From contig DATMXP010000041.1 of the NCBI GenBank assembly GCA_035561515.1, positions 1 to 54,007 on the forward strand: a DNA stretch of 54,007 nucleotides, given 5' to 3'. Both the position numbers and the translations under genes were made by a program. Source of the DNA: Terriglobales bacterium (GTDB lineage: Bacteria > Acidobacteriota > Terriglobia > Terriglobales > Acidobacteriaceae). A model generated the notes under the pieces. It saw only the letters and a list, made by a program, of their open reading frames with translations, ran no database searches and was not told where the DNA came from. This document shows, piece after piece, positions 8,022 to 14,915 of the stretch; the first letter of the stretch is position 1, and each line of letters begins with the position of its first letter.

Positions 8022-9283
8022 TTAGCCAACCTGATTCCCATGAATTGCCAGCGAGAGTGCGGCGGGAAGAAATTGCGATACGTGGCGCGGATGTGAGACT
8101 GCGGGGTTGCGCAGGAGCCTCCGCGAAGGACCATCTGGTTACACATGAACTTGCCGTTGTATTCGCCGAGTGCGCCTTCGACCGGAGCAAAGCCGGGGTA
8201 AGCGGTGTATGGGCTTGAAGTCCACTGCCAGACGTTGCCGAAGAATTGCGAGCTGTTCGTCGCCTCGGGATGAAAGCGTCCGGATTCGAGGAAATTGCCT
8301 TCGATCGGCTGCGTACTGGCTGCGATTTCCCATTCGGCTTCGGTGGGCAGGCGGTGGCCGGCCCAGCGGGCGTAAGCGTCGGCTTCGTAATAGCTGATGT
8401 GGCAGACGGGTTCGCTTGGGTCGAGCGGCTGCAGGCCGTTGACGGTGAAGAGGCGGAGTTCGTCAGCGTTGATGTCCCAGTAAAGCGGCGCTTGCCAGTT
8501 TTGGGTGCAGACGGTGTCCCACCCGTCGGAGAGCCATAGTTCAGGGCGGCGGTATCCTCCGTCGTTGATGAAGTGGAGGTATTCACCATTGGTGACCAGA
8601 CGGGAAGCGATGTCGAATGCGTTGACGAAAACCTGGTGGCGGGGGGTTTCGTTGTCGAAAGAGAAGCCTTCGCCGGAGTGTCCGATGGAGTAGAGATTCT
8701 CGGGGAAAGAAAGCCAATCAGCTTTGGCAGACAGAGGCGCAGAAGATGATGACTTTGTCGCGTTCGGGGCTTTCCACGCCGGCTTCAATGGATTCGACCA
8801 GAGGCCGTGCTTCACATCGGTGATGATTAGTTCCTGGTGCTGTTGTTCGTGATTGAGACCAGTCTCGATCAATCCGGATATGTGCGGATCGGATGACTGG
8901 GTCAATAACGCCATCATGTGACGATCAACGTACCGGCGATAGTCATGCACCTGTTCCAGACTTGGGCGCGAAAAGAGACCGCGAAACGCGCGATTCGGGT
9001 GCGATCCGACCTGCTTGTAATAGGAGTTGAAGAGAAAGGTGAAGTCTGGGTGAAAGAGCGAGTAGTCGGGCAGGTACGGCTTCAGCAGAAACGTTTCGAA
9101 AAACCAGGTGGTGTGCGCGAGGTGCCACTTGGCGGGGCTGGCATCCGGCATAGATTGGACCATGAGGTCTTCCGCCGAGAGCCCGTCACAGATGCACTCT
9201 GTGGTTTTCCGGACAGCTAGAAAGCGCTCCGTCAGCGAGACGGATCGCGAGTTAGCTGCTGCCGGGGCGGTGAACACACTCAT
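8018..9283 (-). CDS. egtB: Hercynine oxygenase EgtB (sulfoxide synthase)
   Basis: A 421-residue non-heme iron enzyme joining hercynine with a thiol (cysteine or gamma-glutamylcysteine) in ergothioneine synthesis. The N-terminal DinB-like helical bundle carries the iron-ligand pattern: His57 in WHLAHTTWFFE, and His145 and His149 in NHEQQHQE. The C-terminal half is the FGE-sulfatase fold, ending with GNVWQWTSS and LRGGSCATPQSHIR. AGGAG lies five bases before ATG 9283. With only egtD alongside, a shortened pathway using cysteine directly is possible, but the sequence does not prove it. Confidence 0.94.
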   Translation of the reverse strand: MSVFTAPAAANSRSVSLTERFLAVRKTTECICDGLSAEDLMVQSMPDASPAKWHLAHTTWFFETFLLKPYLPDYSLFHPDFTFLFNSYYKQVGSHPNRAFRGLFSRPSLEQVHDYRRYVDRHMMALLTQSSDPHISGLIETGLNHEQQHQELIITDVKHGLWSNPLKPAWKAPNATKSSSSAPLSAKADWLSFPENLYSIGHSGEGFSFDNETPRHQVFVNAFDIASRLVTNGEYLHFINDGGYRRPELWLSDGWDTVCTQNWQAPLYWDINADELRLFTVNGLQPLDPSEPVCHISYYEADAYARWAGHRLPTEAEWEIAASTQPIEGNFLESGRFHPEATNSSQFFGNVWQWTSSPYTAYPGFAPVEGALGEYNGKFMCNQMVLRGGSCATPQSHIRATYRNFFPPHSRWQFMGIRLAK

Positions 9284-9348
9284 AGGGGCTCCTTCGCAGA
9301 TATGTTTGGATATGCCTGACCGCCGAACGGTTACAAAATCAGCGGAGG

Positions 9349-9888
9349 TTAAATCACAGCCCGGAGTCCTTTGTGGACGGCATGAGTGGTGACGCCATAG
9401 ACAAGGTGAGATGCAAGAGCATTAGCGTGCACAGACAGAGGGAACTCCTCTGGAGGCTTCGACAGGCCGAGTTTCGGCACGGCGATTTCGTCACCAAACA
9501 GCCAGGCAGCAGTGGCATATCCGGTGCCAGCCCCGAGTCGAGCGAGCGGGAAGACCTCCGAGATGCCACCATACAGACCGCCGATCAGAGCTCCGTAAGC
9601 GTAATGGACGATCGGCCCAGCCTTCTTTTTCTGTTCCTTTGTGAGATGTCGGTTCGCGACCAGGTTTGCGAGGCGGTCCGCCACCTTCATTGTGGCGTTG
9701 TCGGAGTCAGGCTCACTGTAGGCGGAGTCCGGCTTCTGCTCGCGATGCGCGCTCTTCTGCCACGCTTGTTGCACTCTCGATTCGACGGCCTGGAATTGAT
9801 CCATCATCCAGGAGGCGACGAGGCCGCCGACGATCCCGGTGACAATTCCTTTTGAGATGTTTCGAGCTTCACGACGTCTGCGGCGCAT
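9349..9888 (-). CDS. YagU/DUF1440-like membrane protein
   Basis: A 179-residue protein with an Arg-rich start, a first hydrophobic stretch (residues about 14-30, IVTGIVGGLVASWMMDQFQ), a charged middle (35-85), and Gly-rich hydrophobic segments at about 92-110, 118-130 and 150-170. This layout fits the DUF1440/YagU family of inner-membrane proteins of unclear function. GGAGG lies seven bases before ATG 9888. It is a single gene between egtB and a receiver-domain gene. Confidence 0.65.
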   Translation of the reverse strand: MRRRRREARNISKGIVTGIVGGLVASWMMDQFQAVESRVQQAWQKSAHREQKPDSAYSEPDSDNATMKVADRLANLVANRHLTKEQKKKAGPIVHYAYGALIGGLYGGISEVFPLARLGAGTGYATAAWLFGDEIAVPKLGLSKPPEEFPLSVHANALASHLVYGVTTHAVHKGLRAVI

Positions 9889-9970
9889 GGTGGTGCCTCC
9901 TGACTATTTAGAGGCACGAAAGCGCAAGCGAGTCTATTGGGGGAGGGGGATTTCGGAGAAAAGTGCGAGA

Positions 9971-10378
9971 TTAGCCTGCGGCGATTTCGCCCTTTGTTCC
10001 ACGGGTAACGGCTTTCGCGGGGCGGAACTTGTCGAGCACGAACTGGAGTTGCTCAACGAGGTCGACGTCTCGAGAAACGACGTAGTCGGCGCCTGATTTC
10101 GGGGAAGGTGATGTGCTGCCGCGGCGGCCGGCAACGAGAATGATGGGTACGTCTGCGAGGTGAGGCCGATACCGGACTTCGCGGATGAATTCGTTGCCGC
10201 CCATTTTGGGCATTAGGAGATCGGTGACGATCAGGTCCGGTGCGAACTTGTCGAGGGCAGCGAGCCCCTCAAGACCATTGCAGGCGGTTTTTACCTCATA
10301 TCCTCGGTTCTCGAGGAAGCCCCGCACAGCAGTCCTCACGAGCATGGAATCGTCGACAACCAGTGCCATACGTATCAT
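9971..10378 (-). CDS. Single-domain response regulator, atypical
   Basis: A 135-residue stand-alone CheY-like receiver. The acidic pair is Asp9/Asp10 (VVDDSM) and the phosphoacceptor is Asp53 in VTDLLMP. Two switch residues are not conserved: the Thr/Ser after beta-4 is Ala (IILVAGRR), and the Lys before the last loop is replaced by Arg or shifted (YVVSRDVD). It may therefore signal weakly or act unphosphorylated. AGGAG precedes ATG 10378. No kinase gene is adjacent; the nearest is the large kinase more than 11 kb away. Confidence 0.85.
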   Translation of the reverse strand: MIRMALVVDDSMLVRTAVRGFLENRGYEVKTACNGLEGLAALDKFAPDLIVTDLLMPKMGGNEFIREVRYRPHLADVPIILVAGRRGSTSPSPKSGADYVVSRDVDLVEQLQFVLDKFRPAKAVTRGTKGEIAAG

Positions 10379-10552
10379 TAAAAGTGCGCTCCTGGCGTGG
10401 TTGGGGGAGGGATAAAAAGGCTACGACAGGAGGCTATCAAGCGAACCAATACGCGACAATGCAGCCACATCACATTGCCGTTACGTCGGTACTGTTACGC
10501 GTAATAATTGCAGACACACTAATGCGACATATTGGTGTTGCAAAGTTTTGCG

Positions 10553-10711
10553 TCAGGCTTCTTCTTCGGCAGGTTCCGCGGTTTCCTCAATGGCCATATC
10601 TTTAAACTCGCTGGATTCGAAGACCTCGCCGCACTCCTTGCATTCGACGTATTCGGCATCTTCTTCGCGGGCCACGATTTGCACACGGGGGTGTTTACAC
10701 GAGGATGTCAT
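10553..10711 (-). CDS. Small zinc-ribbon-like protein
   Basis: A 52-residue frame from ATG 10711 to TGA 10553. It has Cys5, His7, Cys24 and Cys27 (SCKHP...VECKECG), a zinc-ribbon-like arrangement, followed by a very acidic tail (EETAEPAEEEA). No family is recognised. The Cys pair spacing and compact acidic tail argue for a real small protein, though the ribosome site is weak. Role unknown. Confidence 0.6.
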   Translation of the reverse strand: MTSSCKHPRVQIVAREEDAEYVECKECGEVFESSEFKDMAIEETAEPAEEEA

Positions 10712-11297
10712 GCTGATTCTCTGATGGGATTCCTTTGGACGAAGCAGGCTGGATTGTGAGTCATATCCGGATGTGGACTCCGGTTTCCGGAACTCCCAAA
10801 AGCTCCGGAATCTCCGCGTATTCTAGACGTGGCGTTTCGGATGTCAAGAGTGAGATTTGTGGAAGACCCAACATCGTTGACCACCGGCGGCAAATAAATA
10901 CAAGGGTGTTGACGCGCCTTCGCTTGAGCGGCGCAGGTGAGCAGCGTTGTTTGGATAAGGCTTATGCGCCTTGCATGACAGGAGAATCTGCTTCTCCTTT
11001 TAATAGGGAGGGTCTGCTCGAGCTGGATTGAGTCGTGGTGCCGAGCTGGCAGGGCTTTGGACCGCGTCAGGGCTGGCATAGCAAAACTTGACGATCATCG
11101 AAATACAAGCCTAGGAAATACGAGCCTAGGGCGGAGGCATGCCCGGATCGCAAACTCATTGCGATTGCCCAGGGACCACACGTCAGGCCGGAGTTCCTTA
11201 ATCGGTTGAATACGTGAGGTTTACCGTTCAATTCCTGAATGCCGCCGTTCGCTGAAAGGGGTTGCGGATATAGGGTCAAAGGCCTACACTGTATATG
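10712..11297. other. Gene-free stretch before iscR
   Basis: I see no convincing gene over about 590 bases. It holds two TTCCGGA-type palindromes (10785-10792 and 10803-10810) and an exact-period 15-bp tandem pair (11100-11129, unit GAAATACAAGCCTAG with one difference). Overlapping frames on both strands have poor composition and no ribosome site. Confidence 0.5.
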
Positions 11298-11337
11298 CGA
11301 CTAAAATAGTCGTAATTTTTGGCGACCAATTTAGTCG
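11298..11337 (+). promoter_or_regulatory. Two tandem Rrf2/IscR-type operators
   Basis: CGACTA-AAA-TAGTCG at 11298-11312 is a perfect 6-3-6 inverted repeat. A second copy, CGACCA-ATT-TAGTCG at 11323-11337, has one mismatch. Centres are 25 bp apart, so two dimers would bind side by side 25-64 bp before the iscR start. A possible promoter (TTGGCG at 11319, TTAATC at 11341, 16-bp spacer) overlaps the second site. Autorepression by the downstream Rrf2 regulator is inferred. Confidence 0.75.
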
Positions 11338-11361
11338 TACTTAATCCAAGTTCTTAGCAGA

Positions 11362-11817
11362 ATGCTGAAGCTCACCAAAAAAGCGGACTACGGCCTGATC
11401 GCCATGAAGCACCTGACGGAGCGTGCGGCTGCGGGAGCGGTGAGCGCAAAGGAAATTGCCGAGGCGCAGAAGATCCCGTCGGAGCTGCTGGCCAAGATTC
11501 TGCAAAAGTTGGTAAGGGCGAAATTGCTGGTGTCGTTACAGGGCACCAATGGTGGGTACCGGCTGGCGCGCGATGCACGGACGATTTCGGCCTTCGACGT
11601 GATCAAGGCCATCGAAGGGCCGCTGTTTATCACTTCGTGCGTGACGCACAAGGGCGAGTGTGAGCAGTCGTCGCGGTGCTCGGTGCGCGAGCCGCTGCAA
11701 AAGGTGAGCTTGGCGATTGAAGAGGTCCTTTCGAAGGTGACGATTTTCGAGCTGGCGCAGAGCGGGGAAGCCGCGTGTGCCGAAGCCGTTAGCGATCAAC
11801 TGGTGAGTTTGAGTTAG
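11362..11817 (+). CDS. iscR: Rrf2-family iron-sulfur regulator IscR
   Basis: A 151-residue DNA-binding protein with an N-terminal winged helix (residues 1-75, including KADYGLIAMKHL and the wing sequence GTNGGYRLAR). Three cysteines, Cys93, Cys100 and Cys106, fit the cluster-binding loop of IscR-type Rrf2 proteins (C-x6-C-x5-C). It heads the isc operon and two palindromic operators lie just upstream, so it probably senses Fe-S status and represses its own operon. A close alternative would be a SufR-like or RsrR-like Rrf2 member. Confidence 0.9.
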   Translation: MLKLTKKADYGLIAMKHLTERAAAGAVSAKEIAEAQKIPSELLAKILQKLVRAKLLVSLQGTNGGYRLARDARTISAFDVIKAIEGPLFITSCVTHKGECEQSSRCSVREPLQKVSLAIEEVLSKVTIFELAQSGEAACAEAVSDQLVSLS

Positions 11818-11819
11818 GT

Positions 11820-11865
11820 GCGGACGGGACGTCCGCGCGACAGCCGGCAAGACGCCGGCGCTACA
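11820..11865. repeat. Double-hairpin REP between iscR and iscS
   Basis: GCGGAC/GTCCGC (11820-11836) and GCCGGC/GCCGGC (11843-11859), each with a five-base loop, form two stem-loops. The layout is that of a bacterial REP element. It separates the regulator from the biosynthesis genes and could stabilise the upstream message or lower read-through. Confidence 0.7.
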
Positions 11866-11884
11866 TAGCGGAGAGCAAGAAAAG

Positions 11885-13129
11885 ATGAGTACTCATAACG
11901 GAATCAAGCTGCCGATTTATATGGACTACCACGCGACCACGCCGGTGGACCCGCGAGTTGTCGACGCAATGATGCCTTACTTCACCGACAAGTTCGGTAA
12001 CGCGGCGAGCCGGAACCATCCGTTTGGATGGGCGGCGGAAGAGGCGGTCGAAACGGCACGCGCACAGGTTGCGAAGCTGATCGGCGCGACGCCGAAAGAG
12101 ATCATCTTCACCTCCGGCGCAACCGAGAGCGACAACCTGGCTATTAAAGGTGTCGCGGAGATGTATCGCGAGAAGGGTAATCACATCATTACGGCTGTCA
12201 CCGAGCACAAGGCCGTACTCGACACGTGCAAGCGCCTTGAGAAATACGGCTATCGCGTGACGTACCTGCCGGTAATGAAGGATGGGTTGATCGACCTGGA
12301 AGATCTGAAGCGCGCGATCGACGACAAGACCATCCTGGTCACGATCATGGCCGCCAACAACGAAATCGGCGTGCTGCAGCCGATCGAGGAGATCGGCAAG
12401 ATCTGTCGTGAGCGCGGAGTGCTGTTCCACACGGATGCGGTACAAGCCGTGGGCAAGGTGCCGTTCGACGTGAACAAGATGAACGTGGACATCGCGTCGA
12501 TCAGCGGCCACAAGATCTATGGCCCGAAGGGCGTAGGAGCCCTGTACGTGCGCAGGAAAAACCCGCGTGTGCAGTTGTCGGCGATTATCGACGGCGGCGG
12601 TCACGAGCGCGGCATGCGTTCGGGAACACTGAACGTGCCAGGCATTGTCGGCCTGGGCAAGGCGTGCGAGATCTGCATGCAGGACATGCCGGAAGAGAGC
12701 AAGAAGATGGCGGCGCTGCGCGACCGGCTGAAGAACAGCATCATGTCGCGGCTGGACGAGGTTTACGTCAATGGCTCGATGGAGCACCGTTTGCCGCAGA
12801 ACCTGAACATCAGCTTTGCATACGTGGAAGGTGAGTCGCTGCTGATGGGCATCAATGATGTTGCAGTTTCCAGCGGTTCGGCATGCACCTCGGCGACGCT
12901 GGAGCCATCATATGTACTAAAAGCCCTTGGCACCGGTGATGACCTCGCGCATAGCTCAATCCGTTTCGGGCTAGGGCGCTTCAACACGGAAGCCGAAGTG
13001 GATTATGTGGCAGACAAGCTGGTGGATGTTGTGACCAGGCTTCGCGAGCTGTCGCCGCTTTACGAGATGGCGAAAGAGGGAATCGATTTGACGAAGGTGA
13101 AGTGGGCGGCAGAGCCGGCTTCGCACTAA
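11885..13129 (+). CDS. iscS: Cysteine desulfurase IscS
   Basis: A 414-residue PLP enzyme that takes sulfur from cysteine and passes it to IscU. The PLP lysine is Lys210 in SISGHKIYGPKG, and the persulfide-forming Cys334 lies in SSGSACTSATLEPSYVL, the long mobile loop of the IscS type (not the SufS/NifS short loop). MDYHATTPVDPRV near the N terminus is also typical. Length is close to the E. coli protein (404). It follows iscR on the same strand, with a REP between them and AGCAAGAAAAG before ATG 11885. Confidence 0.97.
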   Translation: MSTHNGIKLPIYMDYHATTPVDPRVVDAMMPYFTDKFGNAASRNHPFGWAAEEAVETARAQVAKLIGATPKEIIFTSGATESDNLAIKGVAEMYREKGNHIITAVTEHKAVLDTCKRLEKYGYRVTYLPVMKDGLIDLEDLKRAIDDKTILVTIMAANNEIGVLQPIEEIGKICRERGVLFHTDAVQAVGKVPFDVNKMNVDIASISGHKIYGPKGVGALYVRRKNPRVQLSAIIDGGGHERGMRSGTLNVPGIVGLGKACEICMQDMPEESKKMAALRDRLKNSIMSRLDEVYVNGSMEHRLPQNLNISFAYVEGESLLMGINDVAVSSGSACTSATLEPSYVLKALGTGDDLAHSSIRFGLGRFNTEAEVDYVADKLVDVVTRLRELSPLYEMAKEGIDLTKVKWAAEPASH

Positions 13130-13143
13130 GAGCTCAGTAGCGA

Positions 13144-13174
13144 GGACAGAGAATCCTCGCTGCACTCGGAATGA
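13144..13174 (+). repeat. Dispersed GAATGACAA-type repeat (isc, copy 1)
   Basis: Sequence TCCTCGCTGCACTCGGAATG followed by ACAA lies between iscS and iscU. A near copy is at 14090-14116 and related tails are at 182-330. The element sits in non-coding DNA only. Confidence 0.6.
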
Positions 13175-13193
13175 CAAACAAACGGAGATAAAG

Positions 13194-13616
13194 ATGGCAT
13201 ACAGCGATAAGGTACTCGACCATTACACAAATCCCCGCAACGTGGGATCGATGGACAAGAACGCTGCCGATGTGGGGACGGGCCTGGTCGGCGCGCCCGA
13301 GTGCGGTGACGTAATGAAACTCCAGATCAAAGTGAATCCGGAGACGAACGTCATTGAGGACGCGAAGTTCAAGACGTTTGGATGCGGTTCGGCGATTGCT
13401 TCCAGTTCGCTTGCAACAGAGTGGGTGAAGGGCAAGACGGTCAACGAAGCACTGGAGATCAAGAACACCGACATCGTAAAGGAACTGGCGCTGCCTCCGG
13501 TGAAGATTCACTGCTCGGTGCTGGCGGAAGATGCCATCCGCGCGGCGATCAGCGATTGGAAGAAGAAGCAGGGAAGTGACGTGCCTGTGCCGGTGGAAGC
13601 CAAAGCAGGCGACTAA
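13194..13616 (+). CDS. iscU: Iron-sulfur cluster scaffold IscU
   Basis: A 140-residue scaffold on which IscS builds [2Fe-2S] clusters. All ligands are present: Cys37 with Asp39 (GAPECGDVM), Cys64 (FGCGSAIASSS) and Cys107 (KIHCSVLAEDAI). The chaperone-recognition sequence LPPVK (residues 100-104), read by HscA, is intact and matches the hscBA genes downstream. A GGAGATAAAG site precedes ATG 13194. The C-terminal tail after residue 125 is slightly longer than in E. coli IscU. Confidence 0.97.
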   Translation: MAYSDKVLDHYTNPRNVGSMDKNAADVGTGLVGAPECGDVMKLQIKVNPETNVIEDAKFKTFGCGSAIASSSLATEWVKGKTVNEALEIKNTDIVKELALPPVKIHCSVLAEDAIRAAISDWKKKQGSDVPVPVEAKAGD

Positions 13617-13704
13617 ACAGAGATTGGAGTGGCCGTGAGTGGCGTAACCAATGTCACAGACGGACGCTCCTGGGCGGAGAACAATCTCCGTAGATGAACA
13701 GATT

Positions 13705-14076
13705 ATGAGCACAACGTTAGAGGTTCTGGGCACCGCTCCTGCCAAGGGGATCGCGGTTACGGAAAAGGCGCTGGCGAAAATCAAGGCAGCGATGGAGAAG
13801 GAAGGCATTTCTCCGGAGCAGGGCGGATTGCGCGTCGGCGTACAGGGCGGCGGGTGTTCCGGGTTGAGCTACAACATCCGGTTCGATTCGCAGCCGCGCG
13901 AACGTGACCGCATCTTCCAGTACGGCGACGTGAGAGTGTTTGTGGATCCGAAGTCGTTTATCTACCTGCATGGCATGACTCTGGATTACGAAGAGACACT
14001 CATGAACCAGGGGTTCGTGTTCAAGAATCCGAATGCACAAAAGTCGTGTGGATGCGGTACGAGTTTTACGGCCTAA
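13705..14076 (+). CDS. iscA: A-type iron-sulfur carrier IscA
   Basis: A 123-residue carrier of the HesB/IscA family with the three ligands in the usual pattern: Cys51 (GGGCSGLSY) and the CGC pair Cys115/Cys117 near the C terminus (SCGCGTSF). It delivers iron or clusters to [4Fe-4S] targets. ATG 13705 is chosen because it gives the family's usual N-terminal length; a frame opening at 13651 would add 18 residues with no family support. The ribosome site is weak for both. It lies between iscU and hscB. Confidence 0.93.
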   Translation: MSTTLEVLGTAPAKGIAVTEKALAKIKAAMEKEGISPEQGGLRVGVQGGGCSGLSYNIRFDSQPRERDRIFQYGDVRVFVDPKSFIYLHGMTLDYEETLMNQGFVFKNPNAQKSCGCGTSFTA

Positions 14077-14089
14077 GCAGTTGCAGTAG

Positions 14090-14116
14090 ATTCCTCGCTG
14101 CGCTCGGAAGGACAAT
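14090..14116 (+). repeat. Dispersed GAATGACAA-type repeat (isc, copy 2)
   Basis: TTCCTCGCTGCGCTCGGAAG followed by GACAA, directly after iscA; near-identical to 13151-13174. A hairpin follows at 14125-14144. Confidence 0.6.
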
Positions 14117-14124
14117 AGAAAACG

Positions 14125-14155
14125 GCCCGGCGTTGGAGCCGGGCTGTGTTGTGTA
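14125..14155 (+). terminator. Possible attenuator between iscA and hscB
   Basis: GCCCGGC at 14125-14131 pairs with GCCGGGC at 14138-14144 (loop GTTGGA), followed by TGTGTTGTG. The tail is not a clean T-run, so this is better seen as a partial terminator or processing hairpin within the operon than a full stop. Confidence 0.5.
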
Positions 14156-14165
14156 AGGACGGAAC

Positions 14166-14912
14166 ATGGCAGTGTCGGATAAGTTGCACAGTATTCAACT
14201 GGAGAAGCCGAACGAAGCGACAGGGGCATGTTGGTCGTGCGGCGACATGCGCGCAGCGCACTTCTGTAAGTCGTGCGGCAGTGTGCAGCCGGCCGTTCCC
14301 ACAGACTACTTTTCGTTCTTTGGGCTTCCGCGAAACCTGAACCTCGACGTCGCCAAACTGGAGCGAGACTTCTACCAGTTCAGCCGGAAATTGCACCCGG
14401 ACGTTTTCGCAAGCGCGAGCGGGAAGGAACAGGAGTGGAGCCTGCAAAAGACTTCTCAGCTCAATGATGCTTATCGGACTCTGAAAGATCCGATCGCGCG
14501 GACCGAGTATCTGCTGAAGCTTGAGGGTGTGCATCTTGAGGAGCAGTCGAAATCGGCGACCGAAGCGGCGCGGCAATCGGGCGAGGTGAAGAAGCAAGTG
14601 GTTCCTCCGGACCTGCTGGAAGAAGTGTTTGAGCTGAACATGCAACTGGAAGAAGCGCGCATGAACAAGAAGATGGGTGAGGCGGATGAAAGCCTCACAC
14701 GCGATCTTCAGCAGACGAAGGAGAAACTACAAGCGAAGTTCGATGCACTCGACACGGAACTGAAGCGCTACTGGAACGATTGGGATTCCGTCGTTGCACG
14801 CAATGGTTCCGAAGATGAAAGGAAGCCCGTTCGCGACAAGATGTTGGACCTTTTGAATCGACGCACTTATATACGAAACCTGGTCCGCGACGTGAACGAG
14901 GTGTTGGAATAG
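14166..14912 (+). CDS. hscB: Fe-S co-chaperone HscB with N-terminal zinc motif
   Basis: A 248-residue J-domain co-chaperone that brings IscU to HscA. The J domain spans about residues 47-115 and contains HPD (77-79); a C-terminal helical domain (about 140-230) would bind IscU. Unlike E. coli HscB (171 residues), it has an N-terminal extension with Cys22, Cys25, Cys34 and Cys37 (CWSC...CKSC), a tetracysteine zinc site like that of eukaryotic HSC20. It ends three bases before the hscA start. Confidence 0.93.
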   Translation: MAVSDKLHSIQLEKPNEATGACWSCGDMRAAHFCKSCGSVQPAVPTDYFSFFGLPRNLNLDVAKLERDFYQFSRKLHPDVFASASGKEQEWSLQKTSQLNDAYRTLKDPIARTEYLLKLEGVHLEEQSKSATEAARQSGEVKKQVVPPDLLEEVFELNMQLEEARMNKKMGEADESLTRDLQQTKEKLQAKFDALDTELKRYWNDWDSVVARNGSEDERKPVRDKMLDLLNRRTYIRNLVRDVNEVLE

Positions 14913-14915
14913 CAC

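Noticed and set aside
10708..11079. Coding frames on both strands before iscR
   Set aside because: No ribosome site, no domain, and composition unlike neighbouring genes.
11861..12787. 308-residue open frame antisense to iscS
   Set aside because: Rich in His/Arg/Val typical of a shadow frame; no ribosome site; iscS on the other strand is certain.
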